A program made the translations under genes and the position numbers. DNA of 6,469 nt from Candidatus Altarchaeota archaeon (GTDB lineage Archaea; SpSt-1190). Each line of letters begins with the position of its first letter. The stretch's first letter is position 1. Positions 1-4,156 of the stretch are shown one piece after another. The stretch is taken from assembly GCA_018221005.1 (NCBI GenBank), contig JAAOXW010000037.1:1-6469 (forward strand), in the 5' to 3' direction. Below the pieces are notes generated by a model, which had not been told where the DNA came from, did no database searches, and worked only from the letters and a program-made list of their open reading frames with translations.

Positions 1-1862
1 AGGTCGGGTCTAGTTCCCCACTTAGTTTCCACCACTTGTTCGAGTGCGTGGGCCAACCATTCAACATTTGATAAGTAATTTCGCAAATCCCCAGGTGCAA
101 TTCCAAAACGTTCAAGAATCTTGTCCTCTCCATCCTCATTAACCCACGCATAAATTATATTGGCCAATTTCAGTGCTTGGATATATAACTCGAAATCCAA
201 ATCCCAAGTTACTGGCGGATCAATTAATTCATCCCCTTTGGCCACCATGAGTGCCATCAGTTCCTCCTCCTCCGATCTTCGAATTGCAGGTAAACGTATG
301 TCACGGCTCATACACGCAATGTGCAGATATCCAAAGTCTGAAGTGGGTTCAAATTTATCAATCCACCCCATTGCGGTAAAGGGATCAATATACAGCTCAG
401 CCACTCTCCTCCCCATCTCCGTTACTTTCACAACAGCACCATCTTCCAGGAACCCCCACGAGATTAGCTGCGTTAGAATTTTCATTCCCATTTGCTTCAC
501 TCGCTTTGCATTCCCGAATTGATGCGCGTAAAAACTCTGCTCCATAAAGTTTTCAATATCTTTTTCTGTGAATGCAAAGCCAGATGCAAAGAGTCCCAAA
601 ATTTCCTTCCTCATAGTTGGTTCATAGGCCAACTTACTCTGTACATCTTCGACTTGTCCATTCACATAATTACTAAAAACCTCTGCAGGATTTCCAGAAT
701 TCACAAGTGCCTCTCCCTCTTCATTATATCCAGGCCTTCCCGCACGACCGACTGCTTGTTTGTAAAGTGAAACGGGCCACATGCCCTTAAACCACTTAAG
801 ATTTCTAATTACAACTCTGCGGCTAGGTAAATTTATTCCTGCGACTAAGGTGACTGTTGATACTAAAACTTTTACCAATCCTGCTCTGAAGGCATCTTCC
901 ACTAAGAGACGTTGTTCATTTACAAGTCCCGCATGATGAAAGGCCCCCCCACTTGCCAATATCTTAGCCAACCGCTCACACTGACGTGTTTTATGGGGCA
1001 ATATCTCCAAAACCTTGTTTGACAGTACTTCTAACTCCTGTTTTTCAGCTTTAGTTAAATATTTTTCAGAGAGACTCGCCACCACCTCTGCTTGAGCTTC
1101 CACTCCCCTTCGTGTATTTGCAAAGATGAGCGTTTGGTACTTGCGTTCAAGGCTGTCCTCAATGAGTCCAATTAAACCTGGAACTTCTGATTTAGGTTTT
1201 TCTTTTGAACCATCCGCCCAGTGAATAACTTTTGTTGTGAATACACCTTCACGCAAAGGTACCGGTCTAAAATCACTCTCCAACAAATCTGCATTCATCC
1301 ACTCCGCCATCTCTTGTGCATTACCAACCGTTGCAGACAGGGCTAAAATTTTTCTACTCTTTGACATCTTAGTAATCAAAGTTTCAATTACGGGTCTGTT
1401 ACCCATTTCATGAACTTCATCAACAATGATTAGTCCAATATCCCTTACCCACTCCGGGCGATGTCTCAGCAAGGCATCAAGTTTTTCATAAGTACAAACT
1501 ATAATATCCGCATCCCCCAGCCATCGGTCTCCTGAATCAAAATCTCCAACACTTATTCTAACCTCAAATGGAAATTTTTTGAATTCTCTGTATTTCTCGA
1601 AGGCCAATGCCCTCAGAGGTGCAAGGTATACAACTTTCTTTTTATCTAGGACCGTTTTTATTGAAGCAAGAGTTGCAATGAGAGTTTTTCCACTGGCAGT
1701 CCCACTTGCAAGCAGGAAATTTTTATTATCTAAAACACCCCTCTTGATGGCATCTACTTGGGGGGGATAAAGCTCAGTCACACCTTCAAACTTATCTAGA
1801 TGTGGTGCCAACTCTGGATGAAGTTCTGCCAATTCTGAAAGTTTCACAAAGCAGTCCCCCAT
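1..1862 (-). CDS. hel308: Hel308-type Ski2-family DNA helicase, C-terminal end missing (window edge)
   Basis: Hel308 helicases are archaeal ATP-dependent 3'-5' DNA helicases that act at stalled replication forks. Reading leftward from an ATG at 1862 gives 620 codons with no stop before the window edge. Visible motifs: LYPPQ (31-35), Walker A TASGKT (55-60), APLRALA (81-87), DEVH (148-151), SAT (176-178), LIFANTRR (245-252), FHHAGL (308-313), TLVAGINLP (338-346) and QAVGRAGRPG (369-378). A YIDPFTA segment (491-497) and a GDLRNYLSNVEWL stretch (591-603) fit the winged-helix and ratchet domains. The family is usually about 700 residues, so roughly the last 80-100 are off-window. An in-frame TAG lies one codon before the ATG. 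A GTG at 1847 would give MKLSEL, matching usual Hel308 N-termini, and has a GGGGGA stretch upstream, so it may be the true start. The gene follows moaB by 37 nt on the same strand, so co-transcription is likely. Confidence 0.93.
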   Translation of the reverse strand, partial: MGDCFVKLSELAELHPELAPHLDKFEGVTELYPPQVDAIKRGVLDNKNFLLASGTASGKTLIATLASIKTVLDKKKVVYLAPLRALAFEKYREFKKFPFEVRISVGDFDSGDRWLGDADIIVCTYEKLDALLRHRPEWVRDIGLIIVDEVHEMGNRPVIETLITKMSKSRKILALSATVGNAQEMAEWMNADLLESDFRPVPLREGVFTTKVIHWADGSKEKPKSEVPGLIGLIEDSLERKYQTLIFANTRRGVEAQAEVVASLSEKYLTKAEKQELEVLSNKVLEILPHKTRQCERLAKILASGGAFHHAGLVNEQRLLVEDAFRAGLVKVLVSTVTLVAGINLPSRRVVIRNLKWFKGMWPVSLYKQAVGRAGRPGYNEEGEALVNSGNPAEVFSNYVNGQVEDVQSKLAYEPTMRKEILGLFASGFAFTEKDIENFMEQSFYAHQFGNAKRVKQMGMKILTQLISWGFLEDGAVVKVTEMGRRVAELYIDPFTAMGWIDKFEPTSDFGYLHIACMSRDIRLPAIRRSEEEELMALMVAKGDELIDPPVTWDLDFELYIQALKLANIIYAWVNEDGEDKILERFGIAPGDLRNYLSNVEWLAHALEQVVETKWGTRPD

Positions 1863-1899
1863 GAGCTATATTAAGCTTTGAGTGGTGCGTGCCAGAAGT

Positions 1900-2397
1900 C
1901 TATTTGTGTTTCAATTCGTAGACGGCATGCTTCAGAAGCGGTACAATTATTTTCAAAGCAGTTTCGGCTGCATTCAACGTTCCTGGAATACAGAAAATTA
2001 AAGTATGATTGATAGTTCCCGCACATGCCCTGCTCAAGAGGGCCCTTTCTCCAATCTGCTCAAAACCCGCAAGTCGTAGTTTTTCACCAAAGCCCGGAAT
2101 GTCCTTTTCAAACATAGGTTTGAGTGTGTCTACTGAATAATCTTTTTTCGAGATTCCAGTTCCTCCGGTGATAATTATAACATCTGCAATTTGGGTTTTT
2201 TGTCCCACCATGGCCTCAATTAATGCACGGTCGTTGGCCACCACTTCCTTATCGAGAACTTCAAACCCGCTTTTTTCAATAACTGAAACCAAAAGTTTAC
2301 CTGTTGTGTCGGTCTCTGCAGTAAAGGTGTCGCTGGTTACAATTACACAAACCTTGACCCCAATCTTCTCCGCTTCCTCGATGTGATTTTCTGCCAC
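1900..2397 (-). CDS. moaB: MoaB/Mog-family molybdopterin adenylyltransferase
   Basis: MoaB-family proteins bind molybdopterin; archaeal members adenylylate it before metal insertion in molybdenum or tungsten cofactor synthesis in the cytoplasm. The 165-aa protein has the full family pattern: VIVTSDTF near the N-terminus, TGGTGISKKD (77-86), PGFGE (101-105), LSRACAG (121-127) and the closing IPGT (137-140). Its length is normal for the family. The start is GTG at 2397, supported by GGGAG six bases upstream; an in-frame TAA farther upstream closes the frame. It is the first gene of a leftward unit with the Hel308 gene and is divergent from the YjbQ gene. No other cofactor-synthesis gene is visible here. 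The fold is shared with Mog and the MoeA/CinA domains, but the short single-domain form fits MoaB best. Confidence 0.93.
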   Translation of the reverse strand: MAENHIEEAEKIGVKVCVIVTSDTFTAETDTTGKLLVSVIEKSGFEVLDKEVVANDRALIEAMVGQKTQIADVIIITGGTGISKKDYSVDTLKPMFEKDIPGFGEKLRLAGFEQIGERALLSRACAGTINHTLIFCIPGTLNAAETALKIIVPLLKHAVYELKHK

Positions 2398-2432
2398 CTC
2401 AATCTCCCGTCTTTGTGCTATTTACCCGTTCC

Positions 2433-2457
2433 TATTATTTCAGAAGCCATTTTAAGT
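2433..2457. promoter_or_regulatory. Divergent promoter region of moaB and the YjbQ gene
   Basis: The 79-nt gap holds two TATA-like boxes. On the + strand TTTTAAG (2450-2456) is centred about 24 nt before the YjbQ ATG at 2477, the spacing expected for a leaderless archaeal transcript. On the - strand AAATAATA (2433-2440) would start transcription near 2410, leaving a short leader with GGGAG before the moaB GTG. Assignments rest on spacing and composition only. Confidence 0.5.
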
Positions 2458-2476
2458 TTCCCTTCCCCTATCAACT

Positions 2477-2872
2477 ATGGATATCACCCTCACCACTAGA
2501 AAGAATCAAATTTATGACTTAACGGAACAAATTCACCAGAGATTGTCTAATCGCGACTTGAAAAATGGACTACTGAATATTTTTGCACCACATGCAACAG
2601 GCATCCTCTTTCTAGGTGAAAATGAAGCCGGAATAAATTCCGATTATTTGAAGTTTATGGAAAAGATAGCCCCCGAGAGGGGCGGATGGGCACATGACAA
2701 AATTGACAACAATGCACATGCACATCTCAGGAGCGCTTTTATGGGAACCTCCCCAAATGTCCCGGTTCGTGATGGTAAACTCCAGCTAGGCACATGGCAG
2801 AAAATTTTATTTGCGGAGACTGATGGGGACCGTGAAAGAAAGTTCATCCTAACTTTTATTGAAGGAACATAA
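2477..2872 (+). CDS. YjbQ/UPF0047 family protein
   Basis: The 131-aa protein matches the widespread YjbQ (UPF0047, COG0432) family along its whole length. Members form small globular oligomers; some show weak thiamin-phosphate synthase activity, but the physiological role is not settled. Family signatures are H39 in FAPHATG, the histidine cluster HDKIDNNAHAH (73-83), GTSPNVPV (90-97), LGTWQ (104-108) and a C-terminal E-T-D-G-D-R-E-R-K stretch (114-122). The clustered histidines would form the presumed metal or active site. The ATG start has no Shine-Dalgarno sequence and follows a TATA-like box by about 24 nt, so the transcript is probably leaderless. The TAA stop is followed by TTTTT (2873-2877), a plausible archaeal termination signal, and then at once by the tRNA stub on the other strand. 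Confidence 0.92.
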   Translation: MDITLTTRKNQIYDLTEQIHQRLSNRDLKNGLLNIFAPHATGILFLGENEAGINSDYLKFMEKIAPERGGWAHDKIDNNAHAHLRSAFMGTSPNVPVRDGKLQLGTWQKILFAETDGDRERKFILTFIEGT

Positions 2873-2878
2873 TTTTTA

Positions 2879-2898
2879 TGGACTGGGAAGAACTCGAA
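2879..2898 (-). pseudogene. tRNA-Ala 3'-end stub (T-loop to discriminator base)
   Basis: Read leftward, these 20 bases match the last 20 of tRNA-Ala (T-loop, 3' half of the T-stem, 3' acceptor strand, discriminator A) with two differences, both in the T-stem. The 5' T-stem strand, anticodon arm, D-arm and 5' acceptor strand are absent: the bases just upstream are the second hairpin of a leader-like element (2899-2945), and no partner acceptor strand lies nearby on this strand. The simplest reading is a duplicated tRNA-Ala gene whose body was deleted, leaving leader and tail. An integration-site remnant or a trans-assembled tRNA piece is possible but less supported. Confidence 0.6.
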
Positions 2899-2945
2899 GT
2901 CGCTTTACGAAGCGACACCACGGGCGATGCTCTGCAGAGCATCGC
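2899..2945 (-). ncRNA. Leader-like two-hairpin element, copy 4 (at the tRNA stub)
   Basis: Read leftward: hairpin 1 is a perfect 22-bp palindrome (2924-2945; nine pairs around TGCA), then the 7-nt linker CCGTGGT (2917-2923), then hairpin 2 with a 7-bp stem GTCGCTT/AAGCGAC and loop CGTA (2899-2916). Hairpin 2 has the same stem as the one at tRNA-Arg (4063-4080) with a different loop, and it directly touches the stub. Hairpin 1 lacks the GA/GA internal loop seen in the other copies. No promoter-like A/T-rich box lies 25 nt upstream, so read-through from tRNA-Phe/tRNA-Ala is likely if it is transcribed. Confidence 0.5.
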
Positions 2946-2948
2946 AAT

Positions 2949-2974
2949 TTCGTCGGTCTCTGAGCTCCGGCGAA
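2949..2974. repeat. Inverted repeat downstream of tRNA-Ala
   Basis: TTCGTCGG (2949-2956) pairs with CCGGCGAA (2967-2974) across a 10-nt loop. The single imperfect position is G-U in a + strand RNA and A-C in a - strand RNA. It starts 10 nt after the tRNA-Ala 3' end in the direction of that gene and could be a trailer hairpin. Confidence 0.45.
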
Positions 2975-2984
2975 GAGAACGACT

Positions 2985-3057
2985 TGGACTGGGAGGGACT
3001 CGAACCCCCGATCTCCTCCATGCCAAGGAGGTGTCCTTCCAGCTAAACTACCAGCCC
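2985..3057 (-). tRNA. tRNA-Ala (anticodon GGC)
   Basis: The - strand folds into a complete 73-nt cloverleaf. The acceptor stem is GGGCTGG/CCAGTCC and includes the G3-U70 pair that is the alanine identity element. The D-stem is GTTT/GGAC, the anticodon stem CCTCC/GGAGG with loop TTGGCAT (anticodon GGC), and the T-stem GGGGG/CCCTC with loop TTCGAGT. The discriminator is A73; CCA is not encoded, as is common in archaea. There is no intron. The gene lies 133 nt downstream of tRNA-Phe on the same strand. The gap is filled by hairpins and shows no promoter at the expected distance, so both are probably made from one transcript. Confidence 0.97.
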
Positions 3058-3070
3058 AACCTTTACGAAG

Positions 3071-3122
3071 CGAACTTTGCGAAGTTCGATCACGGTGGCC
3101 GTTTCGCCTCAGCTCACGGCCA
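3071..3122 (-). ncRNA. Leader-like two-hairpin element, copy 3 (upstream of tRNA-Ala)
   Basis: Read leftward: stem 1 TGGCCGT/ACGGCCA (3116-3122 with 3096-3102) encloses a 13-nt loop in which GA-GC and GC-GA face each other. The 7-nt linker CCGTGAT (3089-3095) follows, then a 7-bp hairpin CGAACTT/AAGTTCG with loop CGCA (3071-3088). Another 13 nt (3058-3070) separate it from the tRNA-Ala 5' end. These contain CTTCGTAAAG, shared with hairpin 2 of copy 4. Linker length, stem length and tetraloop size match the copies at tRNA-Arg and the stub although the stem sequences differ. Confidence 0.5.
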
Positions 3123-3134
3123 GCCTATTTTTGC

Positions 3135-3154
3135 GCCCCGCCTGCGGGTGGGGC
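3135..3154. repeat. GC-rich hairpin between tRNA-Phe and tRNA-Ala
   Basis: GCCCCGCC (3135-3142) and GGTGGGGC (3147-3154) form an 8-bp stem around TGCG. As a + strand RNA the one imperfect pair is G-U and the loop is a C(UGCG)G tetraloop; as a - strand RNA it is an A-C mismatch. The role is unknown. Confidence 0.5.
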
Positions 3155-3164
3155 AATTTGGATC

Positions 3165-3190
3165 ATCAAATTACCCGAAGGTGATTTGAT
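3165..3190. repeat. 11-bp hairpin flush with the tRNA-Phe 3' end
   Basis: ATCAAATTACC (3165-3175) pairs with GGTGATTTGAT (3180-3190) around CGAA. In the tRNA direction the loop reads C(UUCG)G, a very stable tetraloop, with one C-A mismatch in the stem; in the + direction that position is G-U. It begins at the base after the tRNA-Phe discriminator, so it may be a 3' trailer structure or processing signal. Confidence 0.5.
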
Positions 3191-3262
3191 TGGGGCCGAC
3201 GAGGTTCGAACTCGTGACAACTCGGTCTTCAGCCGAGCGCTCTCCCACTGAGCTACGGCCCC
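3191..3262 (-). tRNA. tRNA-Phe (anticodon GAA)
   Basis: The - strand folds into a 72-nt cloverleaf: acceptor stem GGGGCCG/CGGCCCC, D-stem GCTC/GAGC, anticodon stem CTCGG/CCGAG with loop CTGAAGA (anticodon GAA), T-stem ACGAG/CTCGT with loop TTCGAAC, and discriminator A73. All stems are fully Watson-Crick paired; there is no intron and no encoded CCA. It is the first tRNA of the leftward Phe-Ala group. A leader hairpin abuts its 5' end and another hairpin abuts its 3' end. A promoter-like A-rich stretch lies at 3371-3388. Confidence 0.96.
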
Positions 3263-3352
3263 CCAAGTTCTCCTTCGGGAGAATTGGGAGCACGGGGCCT
3301 ACCTCGCTTATCCCTCACCCGCAAGCTCGGGACGTACCGCGCTCGGCAGGCC
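3263..3352 (-). ncRNA. Leader-like two-hairpin element, copy 2 (upstream of tRNA-Phe)
   Basis: Read leftward: stem 1 GGCCTGCC/GGTAGGCC (3345-3352 with 3296-3303; 8 bp, one G-U on this strand) is followed inside by GA-GC facing GC-GA, then a 33-nt interior with a CCCG/CGGG mini-hairpin. Next come the 7-nt linker CCGTGCT (3289-3295) and hairpin 2: CCAA then TTCTCC, loop CGAA, then GGAGAA, one bulged C, and TTGG. Hairpin 2 ends at 3263, one base before tRNA-Phe. A TATA-like box at 3371-3380 would start transcription about where stem 1 begins. This is the longest copy because of the enlarged interior of stem 1. Confidence 0.55.
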
Positions 3353-3370
3353 GCTTACATTCTTTATTGC

Positions 3371-3388
3371 AGTTTTTTAGTTTAAAGC
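3371..3388 (-). promoter_or_regulatory. Putative promoter of the tRNA-Phe/tRNA-Ala unit
   Basis: Read leftward the stretch is GCTTTAAACTAAAAAACT, with two TATA-like cores. The CTAAAAAA core is centred about 25 nt before the first base of stem 1 (3352), the usual archaeal TATA-to-start spacing. It lies immediately after the stop codon of the membrane-anchored protein gene. Confidence 0.45.
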
Positions 3389-3405
3389 TTTACTGACTAA
3401 AGCTT
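3385..3405. repeat. Inverted repeat over the stop codon of the membrane-anchored protein gene
   Basis: AAGCTTTA (3385-3392) and TAAAGCTT (3398-3405) form an 8-bp inverted repeat with a CTGAC loop. It overlaps the TAA stop (3390-3392, - strand). No T-tract follows it in the gene direction, so it is not a classic terminator. A similar AAGCTTTT/AAAAGCTT repeat lies upstream of the same gene. Confidence 0.5.
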
Positions 3406-3950
3406 CTGAGCAGGAAAAATAAGACCCCACACGCCCCAATAACCCACAGAGCATACTTCTCAATAAATCTCTCGAACCAATTGGGACAATATTCCTGGTC
3501 CTCTAAGTTCTTGATTTTGTCTCGTTCCCATTTCAATAGCTTCTTCTTCGGGGTTTCCTTTCCTATTTTCTCCTTTGCTTCATCCAAAGTAATGGGTTTT
3601 ACATCAACCTTCTCTGCTGCCCTTCCCCCAATTTTGTTAAGGTGTACTACCCAGTCCTTCCTAAGTTTCTTACCCAAGTATTGTTTATCCGTTGAAAACT
3701 CAAAAACTTCCAGGACCCTCTGCTTTAACTTGGCGTAGTCTTCTGGGTCCATGTTTTCATATGATTTTTTTAGTAATCTCTCAAAAAATTTGTACAGAAT
3801 TCGGAAATTGTCTTCCTTCTCCTCACGACCCCCCTTCTTCATCTCATCAGCTATTGCTTTCCAGTGGGATGCAAATTCATGATTGTAATTCATCATGGCG
3901 AAAATTCGCCGCATTTTCATATCTATTATCTGTACAACACGGGAGTCCAT
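3390..3950 (-). CDS. Unrecognised 186-aa protein with a C-terminal membrane anchor
   Basis: I do not recognise a family. The ATG at 3950 gives MDSRVVQIID and 186 residues. The longer open frame would begin inside tRNA-Arg and is rejected. Residues 1 to about 160 are charged, rich in Lys/Glu and probably helical, with no cysteine pairs or nucleotide-binding motif. Residues about 165-182 (KYALWVIGACGVLFFLLRSF) form one hydrophobic segment next to the C-terminus with only a few residues after it. This is the layout of a tail-anchored protein with its bulk in the cytoplasm. A TATA-like CTTTTAAAAAAAG (3971-3983) is centred about 27 nt before the ATG, favouring a leaderless transcript. The gene lies between tRNA-Arg and tRNA-Phe on the same strand and has inverted repeats at both ends. 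It is a real gene by start context, promoter and composition; the function is unknown. Confidence 0.75.
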   Translation of the reverse strand: MDSRVVQIIDMKMRRIFAMMNYNHEFASHWKAIADEMKKGGREEKEDNFRILYKFFERLLKKSYENMDPEDYAKLKQRVLEVFEFSTDKQYLGKKLRKDWVVHLNKIGGRAAEKVDVKPITLDEAKEKIGKETPKKKLLKWERDKIKNLEDQEYCPNWFERFIEKYALWVIGACGVLFFLLRSFSQ

Positions 3951-3965
3951 TGGTTTTCCTTTGAT

Positions 3966-3986
3966 GAAGCTTTTTTTAAAAGCTTC
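3966..3986. repeat. 9-bp perfect inverted repeat between tRNA-Arg and the membrane-anchored protein gene
   Basis: GAAGCTTTT (3966-3974) and AAAAGCTTC (3978-3986) are perfect complements separated by TTT. The A/T core also forms the TATA-like box of the gene starting at 3950, about 27 nt away. The repeat starts two bases after the tRNA-Arg 3' end. It could therefore act as trailer or terminator for the tRNA and as promoter for the next gene. Confidence 0.55.
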
Positions 3987-3988
3987 TT

Positions 3989-4062
3989 CGGACTCGCCGG
4001 GATTTGAACCCGGGTCAGAGAGTCCGCAACCCCCCATCCTATCCAAACTAGACTACGAGTCC
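3989..4062 (-). tRNA. tRNA-Arg (anticodon GCG)
   Basis: The - strand folds into a 74-nt cloverleaf: acceptor stem GGACTCG/CGAGTCC, D-arm of 18 nt with stem GTCT/GGAT including wobble pairs, anticodon stem GGGGG/CTCTC (two G-U pairs) with loop TTGCGGA (anticodon GCG, reading CGC/CGU), a 4-nt variable region, T-stem CCGGG/CCCGG with loop TTCAAAT, and discriminator G73. No CCA is encoded and there is no intron. A 7-bp hairpin touches its 5' end. A TATA-like box at 4142-4150 suggests its own promoter. Confidence 0.95.
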
Positions 4063-4119
4063 GTCGCTTAACCAAGCGACACCAGGTAGCCTGTTTCGTT
4101 CCGCAGAACTCAACAGGCT
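4063..4119 (-). ncRNA. Leader-like two-hairpin element, copy 1 (upstream of tRNA-Arg)
   Basis: Read leftward: stem 1 is AGCCTGTT/AACAGGCT (4112-4119 with 4088-4095), then a symmetric GA/GA internal loop able to form tandem sheared G-A pairs, then a 4-bp stem GTTC/GAAC capped by a C(UGCG)G tetraloop. The 7-nt linker ACCTGGT (4081-4087) follows, then a 7-bp hairpin GTCGCTT/AAGCGAC with loop GGTT (4063-4080). This ends at the base before tRNA-Arg. G-A pairs and a UNCG loop appear only in the - strand RNA, which supports transcription in the tRNA direction. The predicted start from the box at 4142-4150 is about 4120, where stem 1 begins. Confidence 0.6.
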
Positions 4120-4141
4120 GCGTAGTTATTCTGCGTTTCCA

Positions 4142-4150
4142 ATTTTAATA
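4142..4150 (-). promoter_or_regulatory. Putative promoter of tRNA-Arg and its leader
   Basis: Read leftward TATTAAAAT is a good TATA-like box centred at 4146, about 26 nt before the first base of stem 1 at 4119. It lies just beyond the stop codon of the preceding leftward gene, and its A/T content contrasts with the GC-rich leader and tRNA. Confidence 0.55.
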
Positions 4151-4156
4151 GTTACC

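Noticed and set aside
160..770. Two + strand open frames over the helicase gene
   Set aside because: They lie opposite a continuous helicase frame with all expected motifs and resemble no protein.
2879..3057. Complete integrated element bounded by tRNA-Ala direct repeats
   Set aside because: Only 87 nt separate the repeats and no integrase or other gene lies between them; kept only as one option for the stub.
2878..3189. Open frame on the + strand with a peptide containing GLGGTRTPDLL
   Set aside because: It is the antisense translation of tRNA-Ala and flanking hairpins; this peptide is a familiar false product of tRNA genes.
3058..3352. C/D or H/ACA guide RNA, SRP RNA or RNase P RNA in the hairpin-rich gaps
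   Set aside because: I found no convincing RUGAUGA/CUGA pair, ACA box at the right place, SRP S-domain motif or conserved RNase P core sequence.
3190..3396. Open frame on the + strand beginning MGPTRFELVTTRSS
   Set aside because: Antisense translation of tRNA-Phe, another familiar false product.
3951..4046. N-terminal extension of the membrane-anchored protein gene to 4046
   Set aside because: The added residues are encoded inside tRNA-Arg; the ATG at 3950 has a TATA-like box at the right distance.
2899..4119. CRISPR array or spaced repeats
   Set aside because: The repeated units share structure and a 7-nt linker, not a constant 25-35-nt repeat with regular spacers; they sit at tRNA genes.
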